A stretch of 17,245 nt of DNA from CAVVEQ01 sp963804865 (GCA_963804865.1 CAWDSH010000009.1:1-17245); one strand, 5' to 3'. Positions 6,863-15,896 are shown, counted from the first letter of the stretch. Notes: generated by a model from the letters alone, not told the origin. Translations and numbers: made by a program.

Positions 6863-8029
6863 CTAGTACACGTATAAATTGTTATCTCCAGAATTATCCG
6901 TATCGTTACCGAAATAGAAAACGTTGGTTAGGGTATAGAAAGCGTTGGGGGCGGGAGCCAGGTTCAGACCAATGCCGCGATCGACGTTGCTGGTGATGAT
7001 GCTGTTGCTGATCGTCACCCTGGCGGTGATTGTTTCGTTGGTGGATATGGATAAGGCGTACCAGGTTCCGGCTTCAGCGCAGTTGAACATGTTGGTCAAC
7101 CCATTGATGGTCACATTGGCGCTGGTATCCACCAGGAGACCAGTCTCACTGTTGTAACGCGTCGTGATGGTGGTGAGAGACACGGTACCAGAGCCTGAGT
7201 AATTGAAGATACGGATGCCGGTCCCATTTGTGCTGTCATCCGCCGTCACTTTGCTGAGGACGACCGCGCCATTCGAATAGATCTGAAGGTTGTGACCGGA
7301 GTTGGAATTGAAATTGTTGGCACCGTAGGTGGAGAGGATGCTGACCGGCTTGGCTTTTGAATAGTCATTGTTGACATCCACGCCCATGCCAGTGATATTG
7401 CCTGAAGCTTCGTTGGTGTTGAGCACCACCGCACCGTAGGTACGAACTCCCAGCCCGGTAACTGCATTATTGTTGAAAAAGCTCTTGAGCACGTTGATGC
7501 CCTTGTTGCCGCTGGTATCCGCGCGGTTATCCAGGTAGGCGCCGTAATCACCGAGCGTATTTGAACTGGCCTGGATGCCGCTGACTGTAATAACACCTTT
7601 GGATACGACGCGCAAGCCGCTTTCATTACTGTTGAATTTACCCCCGGTGATGGTCACGTTGACCGGGGTGGTTGCGGCATCATTATCGATCCATGCGCCA
7701 TATCCTTCATTGCTGACAGCGTTGACCTTATTCATCACGACGATACCATAGGTATCAATCCTTAAGCCGCCGCTGCCATCATTCAAATTGAATTCATTGA
7801 CGCCCGAACCGGATTGGAGAATGCTGACTTTGCAGGGTGTGGTGGTTCCGCAGGATCGGTTATCCAGCAGCATACCATAACCCCCATTATTGCTATTCGC
7901 ACGAACATTGGTGAGAGTGATGGTACCCAGGTTATAAATATTTGCACCGTTTAAGTCATTATCGTAAAGGTATAGGTCTGAAAGGGTTACGGTTTTCGCA
8001 ATGGCTTCAGGACCGGCGTATACATACAA
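6863..8029 (-). CDS. C-terminal frame of paralogue 2 (388 codons)
   Basis: Continues the coil array after the frameshift at 8037-8040, from LYVYAGPEAIAKTVTLSDLY to the conserved tail VFYFGN...NLYVY and TAG 6863-6865. Its first Met is internal; no ribosome binding site precedes it. One Cys pair (SCGTTTPC) falls near 7837-7860. Confidence 0.8.
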   Translation of the reverse strand: MYVYAGPEAIAKTVTLSDLYLYDNDLNGANIYNLGTITLTNVRANSNNGGYGMLLDNRSCGTTTPCKVSILQSGSGVNEFNLNDGSGGLRIDTYGIVVMNKVNAVSNEGYGAWIDNDAATTPVNVTITGGKFNSNESGLRVVSKGVITVSGIQASSNTLGDYGAYLDNRADTSGNKGINVLKSFFNNNAVTGLGVRTYGAVVLNTNEASGNITGMGVDVNNDYSKAKPVSILSTYGANNFNSNSGHNLQIYSNGAVVLSKVTADDSTNGTGIRIFNYSGSGTVSLTTITTRYNSETGLLVDTSANVTINGLTNMFNCAEAGTWYALSISTNETITARVTISNSIITSNVDRGIGLNLAPAPNAFYTLTNVFYFGNDTDNSGDNNLYVY

Positions 8030-11000
8030 GCCTTCGCCCCGTTGTACTTTGCATCACCGCCCTTGTAGGTCAACGATCCATTGGTGATGATGAAGATCCC
8101 ATAGGAATCATTGTTATTTGAATTGACCTTGGTTAAGGTGACTCCAGCTGTGCCCTGGTAGTTGTTGATATCGATTCCGACGGCATCCAAATTAGTGCTG
8201 CCATCCACGGTGACATTATTCAGGCTGACCGCGCCGTACGAATTGATCTCCAGCCCGCCGGCGGGATTATCTTCAGCAGTTACCTTACTCAACGTGATGG
8301 GCTTGGGGGATGCAAGACCTGAGTAGGTGTTATTGAAATGGGCGGCGATCGCGTTATTGTTGAAAGTGCTGCCGGTGACCACGATGGGACCAAAGCTGCG
8401 GATGCTTGCCCCATAAGCAAAGTTGTCATTCATCACGCAGTTGGTCAAGGTGACGCCGGTTGGTCCAGTGACCCCATCCCAAACGCGGATGCCGTCCTCG
8501 TCGTTGGAGTTCATCTGTATGTTCGTGACGGAGACCTTGCCATTGGTGAAGATGTTCAACCCGCGTTCGTGGTTGTAATCAAATCCAAAGGGCATGGCGA
8601 TGGTGTTCTTAATGGTCACGCTGCCGGTGCCAGCGTTGTTATCGAGATAGGCTCCATATCCCTGGCCTGCGGTCATATGACCCCAGGATGCCACGTTGGT
8701 CATGGTGATGCTGCCCTTGTTGACCACCCAGATACCGCTAAAGTAATTCTCCGAGGCATAAATTCCGGTCATGGTCACATTGGTGGCATATGTGGCTTCG
8801 CCATCTTCATTGTTAACGAAGACACCATAGCCGCCGTTATCGTCCAGGACGAGATTGGCGAGACTGACGGCACCCTTGGTGTGCAATATCAATCCGCCGG
8901 CGGTGTTGAGAGAGAAATCGCGGAGATAACCGAGCGGCCCTTCACTGGCGGGGATGGCGTTGTTGGTGATGGTGATGCCAGCTGTGCCGTAGGTATTATC
9001 CAGGTAAGCGCCGTAGACGTCCTTGGTGGCATCATACGTACCACCCATCCACACCTCGTAGGCACCGCCTTTGGCATCATCGGTGCCAGCGAAATGATCC
9101 TCAATATTCAGGGTGCAAACGCCGGCGACCGCGCCGTAATCATGCTCCACAACGCCGTCGTAGTTGCTGTCCCAGTAGTGGGTCGCGTCCGCCGTGCAGC
9201 CGGTCAGCCACATTTCCGGTGTGAACGCCACCGCGGTGACGGTGAGATTATTGACCGTGCCGCTGATGGATTGGAAGGTCATCGCATCGGTTTCATTCGC
9301 GGCGATCACTTCACGGACCGTGCGTTCATCCTGCACCGCATCAATGTTGGTTTCATTGTTGGCGTAGGCGTTCACGTTCTTCAGCGTGATGGCGCCCTTG
9401 GAATAGACCTGCAGACCGGTGCGGGTGTTGTTGTTGAAATTACCGCCGGTGATCGATACCGCTTTTGCGGATGTGGCGCCCGAGTTGGTAATATGGGCAC
9501 CCGTGCCCGTATTCCATGAGGCGGAAACGTTGGTGAGGGTGATGGTACCCTGGGCTGAATAGACATACAAGCCGTAATCATAAGGATGGTCACCGTTGTA
9601 ATCGAAGCTGCTGTCTTTGATGATGATGTTACCAACCTTATACGCGGCAAGCTCGGCACCCAGGTTCAAGTTTTCGTTTGCATAGACTTTAGAGAGTGTG
9701 ATAGTACCGCGGCCTTCGATATCCAGGCCATTAAGCCCGTTCATATGGAAACTGCTGTTTGTAACAGTAGTGGTACTGTTGTAGTCTGAATTGATGAAAA
9801 CGTGCAATCCGTCGCTTCCATAACCGGTGGCGGTCACATCGCTGATGGTGACGTTGCCCTTGGTGGTGATCGAGATACCCGCATCTGTATTACCATCAGC
9901 CCACCAGCCAAAGGTACCTTTGCTGACGGACACGGAACCAGTCCCGGCAGTATTAGTGACAGTCAGACCACTGCCGTCGTTGCCGCGGCCATCGGCATAT
10001 TTGACCGTGACCGCGCCGTTGCTCAGTATATCCAGCCCGGACAGACCGTTATAGTTGAACTGGTTGTCGGAAAGAACGGAGCCGGTGACAGTGACCGCAG
10101 AAGGGACAGCATCGGTTACATTGATGAGCTCCGCGCCGTATCCGGCGAGGTTGTTATTAGCTTTGACCTTGGTCAGGGTGATGACACCCTTGGTTTGGAC
10201 CTGCAGGCCGGTGTTGTCGTTATTGGAGAAAGAGCTGTTGGTGATGGTGACCGCGCTGGCAAGTTGGGAATAATGTAAATCCAGGATGGCGCCGAAAGGA
10301 TTCACAGCCAGGTCAGTGTTGCCATCCACAGTCGAATTCGTTATGGAAACGGCGCCCCGGGTTTGCATCCACAATCCCGACGTAAAAGGAGCATTCCCGT
10401 TGAAAGAGCTGTCTTTAATGGTGACCTTGCCGGTGCCCAGCCAGGTGCAAGCACCAGTGGTGTTCTCATAGCAGGTCGTCAAGCTGGCGCCCTGACCGGC
10501 GATATTATTATCAGCGTGCACGCCGGTGAGGGTGATATTACCCTTGGTGTAGAGGTCCATGCCAGCGTAGTTGGTGTTGCTAAATACATTTGTCAGGGTA
10601 ATGGCACCGGTGGGGACAAAACCCGGCGTCGCAAATGAATAATCGTTGGTGAAGCCAAACCCGTTATTATTATTGAGAACGCCATTTTTTATGGATATCG
10701 CGCCGCTTTGACCAATGAAAAGACCCGGTTGACCGCCGGTATTATGGCTGGCGGTGATGCCATCCATCGAGACCGCGCCTTTGGTGAAAATGGTGAGGCC
10801 GCCCAACGGCAATCGAGGCGTGCGCATCGTTGTAATCGAAGCTGCTGTTGGTGATGGTCACGCCGGCGGTGCCTGCGGTGTTATCGATATAGGCGCCGCC
10901 GTTAGCATTGTTATTGGATTTCACCCGGTTGAGAATGACCGCGCCGTTGTGATTGGTGATCGAGATGCCTGGGCCAGTACCACCATTGTTGACGTCTACA

Positions 11001-11695
11001 TCCTCGATCTGATTGTTCCTTTACTATTGACGATATAAATCCCAGCGGTATTGATGTTGTAATTAATCTCAAAACCTTTGATGGTGAATCCAGATTCAAC
11101 ACTGTTGATGTTGAAGCGGTGATTAAGTACTGCTGTTGGCACACCATTCACCACGGTGCCAATGAAACCTTTTAAACCTTTATAGATGGACCCGGGTGCG
11201 GAAGCATTGACTAGCACGCTATCTGTATATGTGCCAGCTTCCACGTAAATGAAGCCATCACTGGGCAGAACACCGGTGTTATTGATATTGGTTAATGCAA
11301 GCTCGATCGGGGTCGGTGATTCCTGGCAATTCGGCGTTGCACCACAACCTCCTGGAAACTTAAAATAGTAGGTTGTTGTTCCCACCTTGTACCAGGGATC
11401 GCCGCCAGCGAGCGCTTCGGCGGCATCCTCGGTGGCCAGGGCGAGCGGCTCGCCGGTTTCATCCACGAGGGTGACGCCGGCATCGGCGGCTTCCTCGAGC
11501 ACAGGGGTGAGCTCCCCGGTTGCAGGGGCTTCTTCGGTACCGGCACCTTCAGCCGGGATTTCGGCAGGAGCCTCAACTGGCGTCTCAGCCGGCACCTCGT
11601 CCTGCGCGTAAACTGGCGCAGTCAAAACGAATGCCGCCATGATCGCGAGCGCGAAGATGAGCGGCAGCAAGATAAAATCTGGTATGTTTTTTCAT
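6863..11695 (-). CDS. Paralogue 2: secreted parallel beta-helix repeat protein, about 1,610 residues, few frameshifts
   Basis: Best preserved copy. Role inferred: exported structural or adhesive protein; no enzyme motif seen. ATG 11693-11695 follows GGAGG by 8 bases. Dropping one A from the A6 run at 11687-11692 gives MKNIPDFILLPLIFALAIMA, a good signal peptide cut near residue 30 (VYA-QDE). Linker 31-61 is Pro/Ala/Glu-rich. The N-terminal block 62-200 holds TLVDETGEPLALAT, GDPWYKVG, a Cys pair (CGATPNC), FIYVEAGTYTDSV and GLKGFIGTVVNG. Coils then run to the end, interrupted near 780-900 by a non-repeat segment with DSNYDGVVEHD between two Cys. The tail is VFYFGNDTDNSGDNNLYVY then TAG. Other breaks are near 11011, near 10820 and at the C4 run 8037-8040, where one more base restores YNGGEGLYVYAG. 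No membrane anchor or sorting signal follows. It has its own promoter and terminator. Confidence 0.85.
7987..10827 (-). CDS. Main frame of paralogue 2: beta-helix array with central segment (946 codons)
   Basis: Longest open frame in the window and the reference for comparing the other copies. The coils alternate between a KGxITLTNVxAxxN type and a GAYLDNxxGTAxVTITNSSF type, together about 55-65 residues. A Cys loop (CYENTTGAC) spans 10447-10473. The central non-repeat segment (about 9355-9000) contains ETDAMTFQSISGTVNNLTV, FTPEMWLTGC, DSNYDGVVEHD, GVCTLNIEDHF and GGAYEVWMGG. The first and last few residues are out of frame; the real protein continues on both sides. Confidence 0.85.
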   Translation of the reverse strand: MRTPRLPLGGLTIFTKGAVSMDGITASHNTGGQPGLFIGQSGAISIKNGVLNNNNGFGFTNDYSFATPGFVPTGAITLTNVFSNTNYAGMDLYTKGNITLTGVHADNNIAGQGASLTTCYENTTGACTWLGTGKVTIKDSSFNGNAPFTSGLWMQTRGAVSITNSTVDGNTDLAVNPFGAILDLHYSQLASAVTITNSSFSNNDNTGLQVQTKGVITLTKVKANNNLAGYGAELINVTDAVPSAVTVTGSVLSDNQFNYNGLSGLDILSNGAVTVKYADGRGNDGSGLTVTNTAGTGSVSVSKGTFGWWADGNTDAGISITTKGNVTISDVTATGYGSDGLHVFINSDYNSTTTVTNSSFHMNGLNGLDIEGRGTITLSKVYANENLNLGAELAAYKVGNIIIKDSSFDYNGDHPYDYGLYVYSAQGTITLTNVSASWNTGTGAHITNSGATSAKAVSITGGNFNNNTRTGLQVYSKGAITLKNVNAYANNETNIDAVQDERTVREVIAANETDAMTFQSISGTVNNLTVTAVAFTPEMWLTGCTADATHYWDSNYDGVVEHDYGAVAGVCTLNIEDHFAGTDDAKGGAYEVWMGGTYDATKDVYGAYLDNTYGTAGITITNNAIPASEGPLGYLRDFSLNTAGGLILHTKGAVSLANLVLDDNGGYGVFVNNEDGEATYATNVTMTGIYASENYFSGIWVVNKGSITMTNVASWGHMTAGQGYGAYLDNNAGTGSVTIKNTIAMPFGFDYNHERGLNIFTNGKVSVTNIQMNSNDEDGIRVWDGVTGPTGVTLTNCVMNDNFAYGASIRSFGPIVVTGSTFNNNAIAAHFNNTYSGLASPKPITLSKVTAEDNPAGGLEINSYGAVSLNNVTVDGSTNLDAVGIDINNYQGTAGVTLTKVNSNNNDSYGIFIITNGSLTYKGGDAKYNGAKACMYTPVLKPLRKP
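9139..9171 (-). other. Calcium-loop-like motif in central segment of paralogue 2
   Basis: Codes for DSNYDGVVEHD, which resembles the DxNxDGxV start of dockerin and EF-hand calcium loops, with the last acidic residue one position early. Flanking Cys (TGC in WLTGCTADATHYW and in VAGVCTLNIED) lie 10 residues before and 8 after. Paralogue 1 has the same motif at 14385-14417 with one substitution (V to M). Calcium binding is inference. Confidence 0.45.
10447..10473 (-). other. Conserved Cys loop between coils, paralogue 2
   Basis: Cys codons at 10471-10473 and 10447-10449 bracket YENTTGA and precede TWLGTGKVTIKDSSF. Similar loops are in paralogue 4 (CYMDAGLCTSTGTG, 1196-1230) and, across a frameshift, in paralogue 1 (CYET...SGACPGLGTGEV, about 15690-15725). 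Paralogue 3 keeps only the second Cys. Likely a disulphide-closed excursion from the helix. Confidence 0.5.
10996..11670 (-). CDS. N-terminal frame of paralogue 2 (signal peptide, linker, N-terminal block)
   Basis: It opens at an internal TTG; the real start is ATG 11693-11695 once the A6 run is shortened by one. It carries the signal peptide, linker, N-terminal block and the first coil (AGIYIVNSKGTI). It stops near 11000 because one base is missing in AATCAGATCGAGG (11010-11012); adding it back gives KIEDVDVNNGGTGPGISITN, as in paralogues 1 and 4. Confidence 0.8.
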   Translation of the reverse strand: MLPLIFALAIMAAFVLTAPVYAQDEVPAETPVEAPAEIPAEGAGTEEAPATGELTPVLEEAADAGVTLVDETGEPLALATEDAAEALAGGDPWYKVGTTTYYFKFPGGCGATPNCQESPTPIELALTNINNTGVLPSDGFIYVEAGTYTDSVLVNASAPGSIYKGLKGFIGTVVNGVPTAVLNHRFNINSVESGFTIKGFEINYNINTAGIYIVNSKGTIRSRM

Positions 11696-11703
11696 GGAAT
11701 TTC

Positions 11704-11708
11704 CCTCC
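11704..11708 (-). promoter_or_regulatory. Ribosome binding site of paralogue 2
   Basis: GGAGG on the minus strand, 8 bases before ATG 11693-11695, supporting that start over the internal TTG. Confidence 0.75.
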
Positions 11709-11819
11709 AGAGAAATTTCAAAGTATGGATGGATGAAATTGGATTATTTGAATTGTTTAAATACGCAAGAGTGACCCCCTTTCAGGATCAATGTTCATAC
11801 ATGGTTGTAGTCCTATATC

Positions 11820-11847
11820 ATTATAGGGAATTACAGTCGCTTTACAA
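11820..11847 (-). promoter_or_regulatory. Promoter of paralogue 2
   Basis: -35 TTGTAA (11842-11847), 16-base spacer, -10 TATAAT (11820-11825) on the minus strand. Predicted start near 11813 and leader of about 118 nt, some 46 nt longer than in the other three genes. GGGGTCA is present but far downstream (11772-11778). Confidence 0.7.
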
Positions 11848-11860
11848 GGGGTTTGGGAGT

Positions 11861-11890
11861 TTTTAAGGTGAGCGTAGGATGATTGTAAGG
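11861..11890 (-). promoter_or_regulatory. Shared 30-bp upstream element, copy 2
   Basis: Minus strand CCTTACAATCATCCTACGC then TCACCTTAAAA, identical over 30 bases to copy 1 at 17067-17096 and placed the same 13 bases upstream of the -35 box. Two 11-base units, TTACAATCATC and CTACGCTCACC, agree at 7 of 11 positions. Confidence 0.6.
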
Positions 11891-12020
11891 ACCCCACCCA
11901 ACCCCTCTCCCTGCGGGAGTGCAACGTACGCGACCCGGTCTTCGACCACCACTCTCCTACGGAGTGCTTAAACCGCGACCCCAAATACTAAGGTATTTGG
12001 GGAGGGAAGGGTGGGGTAGA
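11891..12020. other. Spacer between paralogues 1 and 2, empty-site form
   Basis: C-rich sequence (CCCCACCCAACCCCTCTCCC) with a 10-bp perfect hairpin CCCCAAATAC (11979-11988)/GTATTTGGGG (11993-12002), then GGGAGGGAAGGGTGGGGTA directly before the terminator. It has no REP element and no second half-terminator, unlike the other two spacers. No gene seen. Confidence 0.6.
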
Positions 12021-12022
12021 AT

Positions 12023-12049
12023 CACCAGGCGCCGGGGAGGCGCCTGGTG
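12023..12049 (-). terminator. Terminator hairpin of paralogue 1, weak U-tract
   Basis: Same perfect 11-bp stem and GGGGA loop as the other two copies, but on the minus strand it is followed by ATTCTACCCCACCC rather than a T-run, so termination may be inefficient and read-through toward paralogue 2 is possible. Confidence 0.65.
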
Positions 12050-12088
12050 CGTGATCATGATTTGTATTGGTTAGTCAGGGTGGATATT

Positions 12089-12640
12089 CTAGTACACCCA
12101 AAGATTTAGTTCTCCACCCACACCATCGCTGTTATTGCCAAAGTAGAAAACGCCGGAGAGTGTATACAGGTAAGGTCCAATCACTGGAGTGAACATGTCC
12201 AGGTGGATGCCATAATCACCGTTGCTGGTGATCATGCCGGTCGTGATCGAGATTTTGGCAGTGGCAACCTCGTTGGTTGTAATAAACAATCCGGAAAATG
12301 TTCCTGCGCCAATGGCGTTGAACATGGCGGTGATGCCCCGGATGGTCACGTTACCGCGGGTTGCAAGGTTGAAGCCGTTGTGCCAGTTGCTGTTGGCAGT
12401 GACGTTGGTCAGGGTGATGGTGCCGGTGCCGCTTTCGTTATCGATATCGATGCCGTCGTACGTGGTGAATTCGCTGCCAGTGACGTTGGTCGAGGGCAAC
12501 CGAGCCGTTGCTGAAGATGACGATGTTATCGTTGAAATTCTGGTTGAAATTGTTGGCACCATACGCAGCCAGCACGGTGACCGATTTGCCGTTCCCATAG
12601 ATTGTTGTCTAGATATCAGCCCCGGCTGCCATAGTTTCAA
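12089..12640 (-). CDS. Paralogue 1 fragment: C-terminal coils and tail
   Basis: Real from about residue 55 (EFTTYDGIDIDNESG) to NLWVY and TAG; the first about 50 residues are out of frame. It aligns with paralogue 2 from about 7200 to 6863 (TVSLTTITTRYN, NVTINGLTNMFN, VFYFGN). Confidence 0.65.
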   Translation of the reverse strand: MKLWQPGLISRQQSMGTANRSPCWLRMVPTISTRISTITSSSSATARLPSTNVTGSEFTTYDGIDIDNESGTGTITLTNVTANSNWHNGFNLATRGNVTIRGITAMFNAIGAGTFSGLFITTNEVATAKISITTGMITSNGDYGIHLDMFTPVIGPYLYTLSGVFYFGNNSDGVGGELNLWVY

Positions 12641-13752
12641 TGGCTGTTACGGTGTTTAGCACTATTGCGCCGTGGCTGCGAATAAACAGCCCGGAACTGG
12701 TGTTGCCGTTGAACGTGCTCTTGAGAACGTTCACACCCTTGGTACCGGTGGTATCCGCGAGGTTGTTCAGGTAGGCACCATAGATTCGTATTCTGGGTGC
12801 GAGAAGCCTCCATCCCGTTGACGGTAATGGTCCCGAGGTTCAGCAGCATACAAGCCGGTGCCGTCGTTGGTGTTGAATGTGCCCTCTGTTACGGTAACGT
12901 TGGCAGGCTTTGGTCAGAGCGCTGTTGATTCTGGATCCTCATACTCCGTATCCTTCATTGTTGCGGATGCGGTCACTTTGTTCGTCACCACGATTCCGTA
13001 GGTCTCAATTCGCAATCCGCCACCGCCAGTTGGTTGTAGTTGAACTCGTTGAGCCGGTTCCGGAAGTAAAGCAGGCTGACGTTGCAGGGAGTGGCAGTTC
13101 CGCAGGCTGCGGTTATCGAGGTACAAGCCATAGCCGTATCGTTGCTGGTTGGATCGCACGTTGGTGAGGGTTATGGCGCCCTGGTTGTAAATATCGCGCC
13201 CCGTTACTGCTGTTATCGTAGATGTACAGGTCGGCAAAGTCACAGCCTTCGCATGGCTTCCGGACGGCATATACGATTTATGCCGTCGCCGTCGTTGTAT
13301 TTCAATCACCGCCCTTGTAGGTCAGTGATCCATTGGTGATCACAAAGATGCCCAACATCGCCGTTATCATTGGATGTTGACCCTGGTGAGGGTGACTCCG
13401 ACGGTCCCAGCCAGTTATTCGATATCGATGCCGACGACACCAGCGTTGTCGCTGTATCTTACGGTGACGCTTGTGAGGCTGACCGCGCCGTAAATCGATC
13501 TCGAGCCCGCCAGCGGGATTATCTGAGCAGCGATTGCTGATCGTGACCGGTTTGGGGGATGCAAACGCGCGTAAGTGTTATCGAAATGAGCGGCCAGGCC
13601 GTTATTATTGATGCTGCCGCCCGTCACCATGACGGGACCGACAGCTGCGGACGCTGGCCCCATAATTGACGTTGTCGATCACCACGCAGTTGGTTAATGT
13701 GACCACTGGTTGGTCCGGTGGCTGTTCCCAGATGCGGAGACCGTCCTCGTCG

Positions 13753-14007
13753 TTACCAAATCGACGCGTTGGTGAGAGTTACTTTCCCGTTGGTGAAGAT
13801 ATTCAGTCCACGCTCGTGGTTGTAATCGAAACCGTAAGGCATGGCGAGAGTGTCCTTAATGGTGATGCTGCCAGTACCAGCATCATTATCCAGGTAGGCT
13901 CCGTAACCTGTACCCGTGGTCGTATGTCCCCAGGACGCCACGTTGGTCATGGTGATGCTGCCTTTGTTGACCACCCAGATGCCGCTGTAGTAAGTTTTCG
14001 GAGGCAT
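13753..14007 (-). CDS. Paralogue 1 fragment: coils after central segment
   Basis: YSGIWVVNKGSITMTNVASW, GAYLDNDAGTGSITIKD and FDYNHERGLNIFTNGKVTLT match paralogue 2 at 8740-8520 almost residue for residue. Confidence 0.6.
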   Translation of the reverse strand: MPPKTYYSGIWVVNKGSITMTNVASWGHTTTGTGYGAYLDNDAGTGSITIKDTLAMPYGFDYNHERGLNIFTNGKVTLTNASIW

Positions 14008-14297
14008 AAACTTCTGTCATGGTCACATTCGTTGCATGGGTCGCTTCAGCATCTTCATTGTTAACCATGGACACCGTAGCCACCGTTATTGTCCAGGACG
14101 ATATTGGTAGACTTATCGCACCCTTGGTAGCAGCTCCAATCCCACCGGCGGTGTTGAGCGAGAAATCGCGGAGATAACCGAGCGGGCCATCACCTGGCAG
14201 GGATCGCGTTGTTCGCGATGGTGATGCCAGCGGTACCGTGGTGTTATTCAGGTAGGCGCCATAGGTATCCTGGGTGGCATCATACGAACCACCCAAA

Positions 14298-14618
14298 TTA
14301 ACCTCGTAGGCTCCACCGTTGGCACCTCGCGGCCGCAAAGTGATCCTCGACATGCAGCGTGCAAACACCGGCCACCGCACCGTAATCATGTTCGACCATG
14401 CCGTCGTAGTTGCTGTCCCAGTAGTGGGCGTGTCCGCGGTGCAGCCGGTCATCCACATTTCCGGGGTGAAACGCCACCGTGGTGACGGCGAGATTGTTGA
14501 TCGCTGACCCGCTGATGGATTGGAAGGTGATCGCGTCTGTTTCATTTTCCTCGATCACTTCGCGCATGTGCGTTGGTCCTGCGAGGCATCGATATTGATC
14601 TCGTTGTTGCGTAGGCAT
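14298..14618 (-). CDS. Paralogue 1 fragment: central non-repeat segment
   Basis: It contains VIEENETDAITFQSISGSAI, then after a frame slip (TTVAFHPGNVDDRLH should read FTPEMWMTGC) the stretch HYWDSNYDGMVEHDYGAVAG, VCTLHVEDHF. Both bracketing Cys can be recovered when the frames are combined. Confidence 0.55.
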   Translation of the reverse strand: MPTQQRDQYRCLAGPTHMREVIEENETDAITFQSISGSAINNLAVTTVAFHPGNVDDRLHRGHAHYWDSNYDGMVEHDYGAVAGVCTLHVEDHFAAARCQRWSLRG

Positions 14619-15140
14619 TCACATTCTTCAAGGTGATCGCGCCCTTGGAATGTACTTTCAAACCGGTCCAGGTGTTGTTATTGAAATTGCCGCCAGTGAT
14701 GTCATCACTTTGGCGGAGGAGGCTATCCGGTTGCGCAGTAGAGCACCCGTGCCCTAGTTGTAAGAGGCTGTAACGTTGGTAAGGGTGATGGAGCCCCCAT
14801 CCGTGGAATAGGCAAACAATCCTATCATAGGTTCCACCCGCTGCCGTTGTATTCGAAGGTGCTGTTCTTGACAAGGATGTTACCAGTCTTGTATGCCTGA
14901 ATCTCAGCACCAAGATGAGATTAAAGGATGCGTCGACATTGGTCAGGGTGATGGTCCGCCGTCCTCAATATCCATCCCGTCCAACCCGCTGAAGTGGAAA
15001 TCACTGTTGGAGATGGTGACGGAGCATTCACTGTGGATTGTCTGTAGAGATAAATCCCATCGCTGGAATGAATCGGCTGAAAATCGACATAGGAGATCGT
15101 TACATTGCCTTTGGTATATATGGTGAGACCTCCGCCACCG

Positions 15141-15767
15141 TTAGCCACATGAACAGACCATAATGTGCCCTTGCAGACGGAAACAGCACCCGGTGCCAGT
15201 CATATTATCGATGTCCACACCGCTGCCGCCGTTACCGTTGCTATCGGCGTACTTGACCGTGACCGCACCATTGGAAAAATATGGATGCCTCCGAGGCATT
15301 GTAGTCAAACTGGTTATCCGAAAGGACGGAACCAGTGATCGTGACTGCTGACGCCGCAGTATCGAAGGTATTGTTGAGCTCCGCGCTGTAGTCCATTCAA
15401 GTTGTAAATGGCTTTGACTTTGGTCAGAGTGATGGCGCCTTTGGTATAGACCGTGCAGTCCCTGGTCACCGTTACCGCTGAACGTCCTGTTGGTGACAGT
15501 GACAGGGCTGGCAAGCTGGGAGAACTGCGCGTAGAGCCTGGCGCCATCTGTGTCCGGGGTGTTATTGTTTTCGTTTGCAGCGACGTTGGTGAGCGTGATC
15601 GCGCCGCGAGATTCAACACACAGACGATATGCGGTGGAATCGTTATCATAGAACGTGCTGTCCTTTATGGTGACCTCGCCAGTTCCCAAGCCAGGGCACG
15701 CGCCTGACAGTCTCGTAACATGTGTTGAGGGTGGCGCCTTGATAGTCATTATCGTCTGCGTGCACAC
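15141..15767 (-). CDS. Paralogue 1 fragment: coils with Cys loop
   Basis: SGACPGLGTGEVTIKDSTF, GAITLTNVAANENNNTPDTD and LASPVTVTNRTFSGNGDQG are homologous to paralogue 2 around 10460-10200. The later part of this frame is largely shifted; the real coils switch to the frame used at 15649-15314. Confidence 0.5.
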   Translation of the reverse strand: MCTQTIMTIKAPPSTHVTRLSGACPGLGTGEVTIKDSTFYDNDSTAYRLCVESRGAITLTNVAANENNNTPDTDGARLYAQFSQLASPVTVTNRTFSGNGDQGLHGLYQRRHHSDQSQSHLQLEWTTARSSTIPSILRRQQSRSLVPSFRITSLTTMPRRHPYFSNGAVTVKYADSNGNGGSGVDIDNMTGTGCCFRLQGHIMVCSCG

Positions 15768-15896
15768 CGGTAGGCAGATGTTGCCCTTGGTAAAGAGCCA
15801 GAACCGGCCAGGTTATTGTTGGCGAACACATTATTGAGGGTGATGGCACCGGCTGGTGAATAACTTCATTGTTGGCGATAGCGAAATTGAGAGTTA

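Noticed and set aside
9139..9171. Dockerin domain and cellulosome link
   Set aside because: Only one loop is present, it is one residue short, and there is no second repeat or helix pattern. Kept only as a calcium-loop-like motif.
8338..9519. 393-codon plus-strand open frame opposite paralogue 2
   Set aside because: It mirrors the coils in the antisense frame (repeating GDGDLAIGxDVQP-like text), has no ribosome binding site and covers no independent domain. The repetitive GC-biased coils keep stops out of the antisense frame.
11709..11813. Known riboswitch in the leaders
   Set aside because: No recognisable aptamer core; leaders are short and share only GGGGTCA and the ribosome binding site region.
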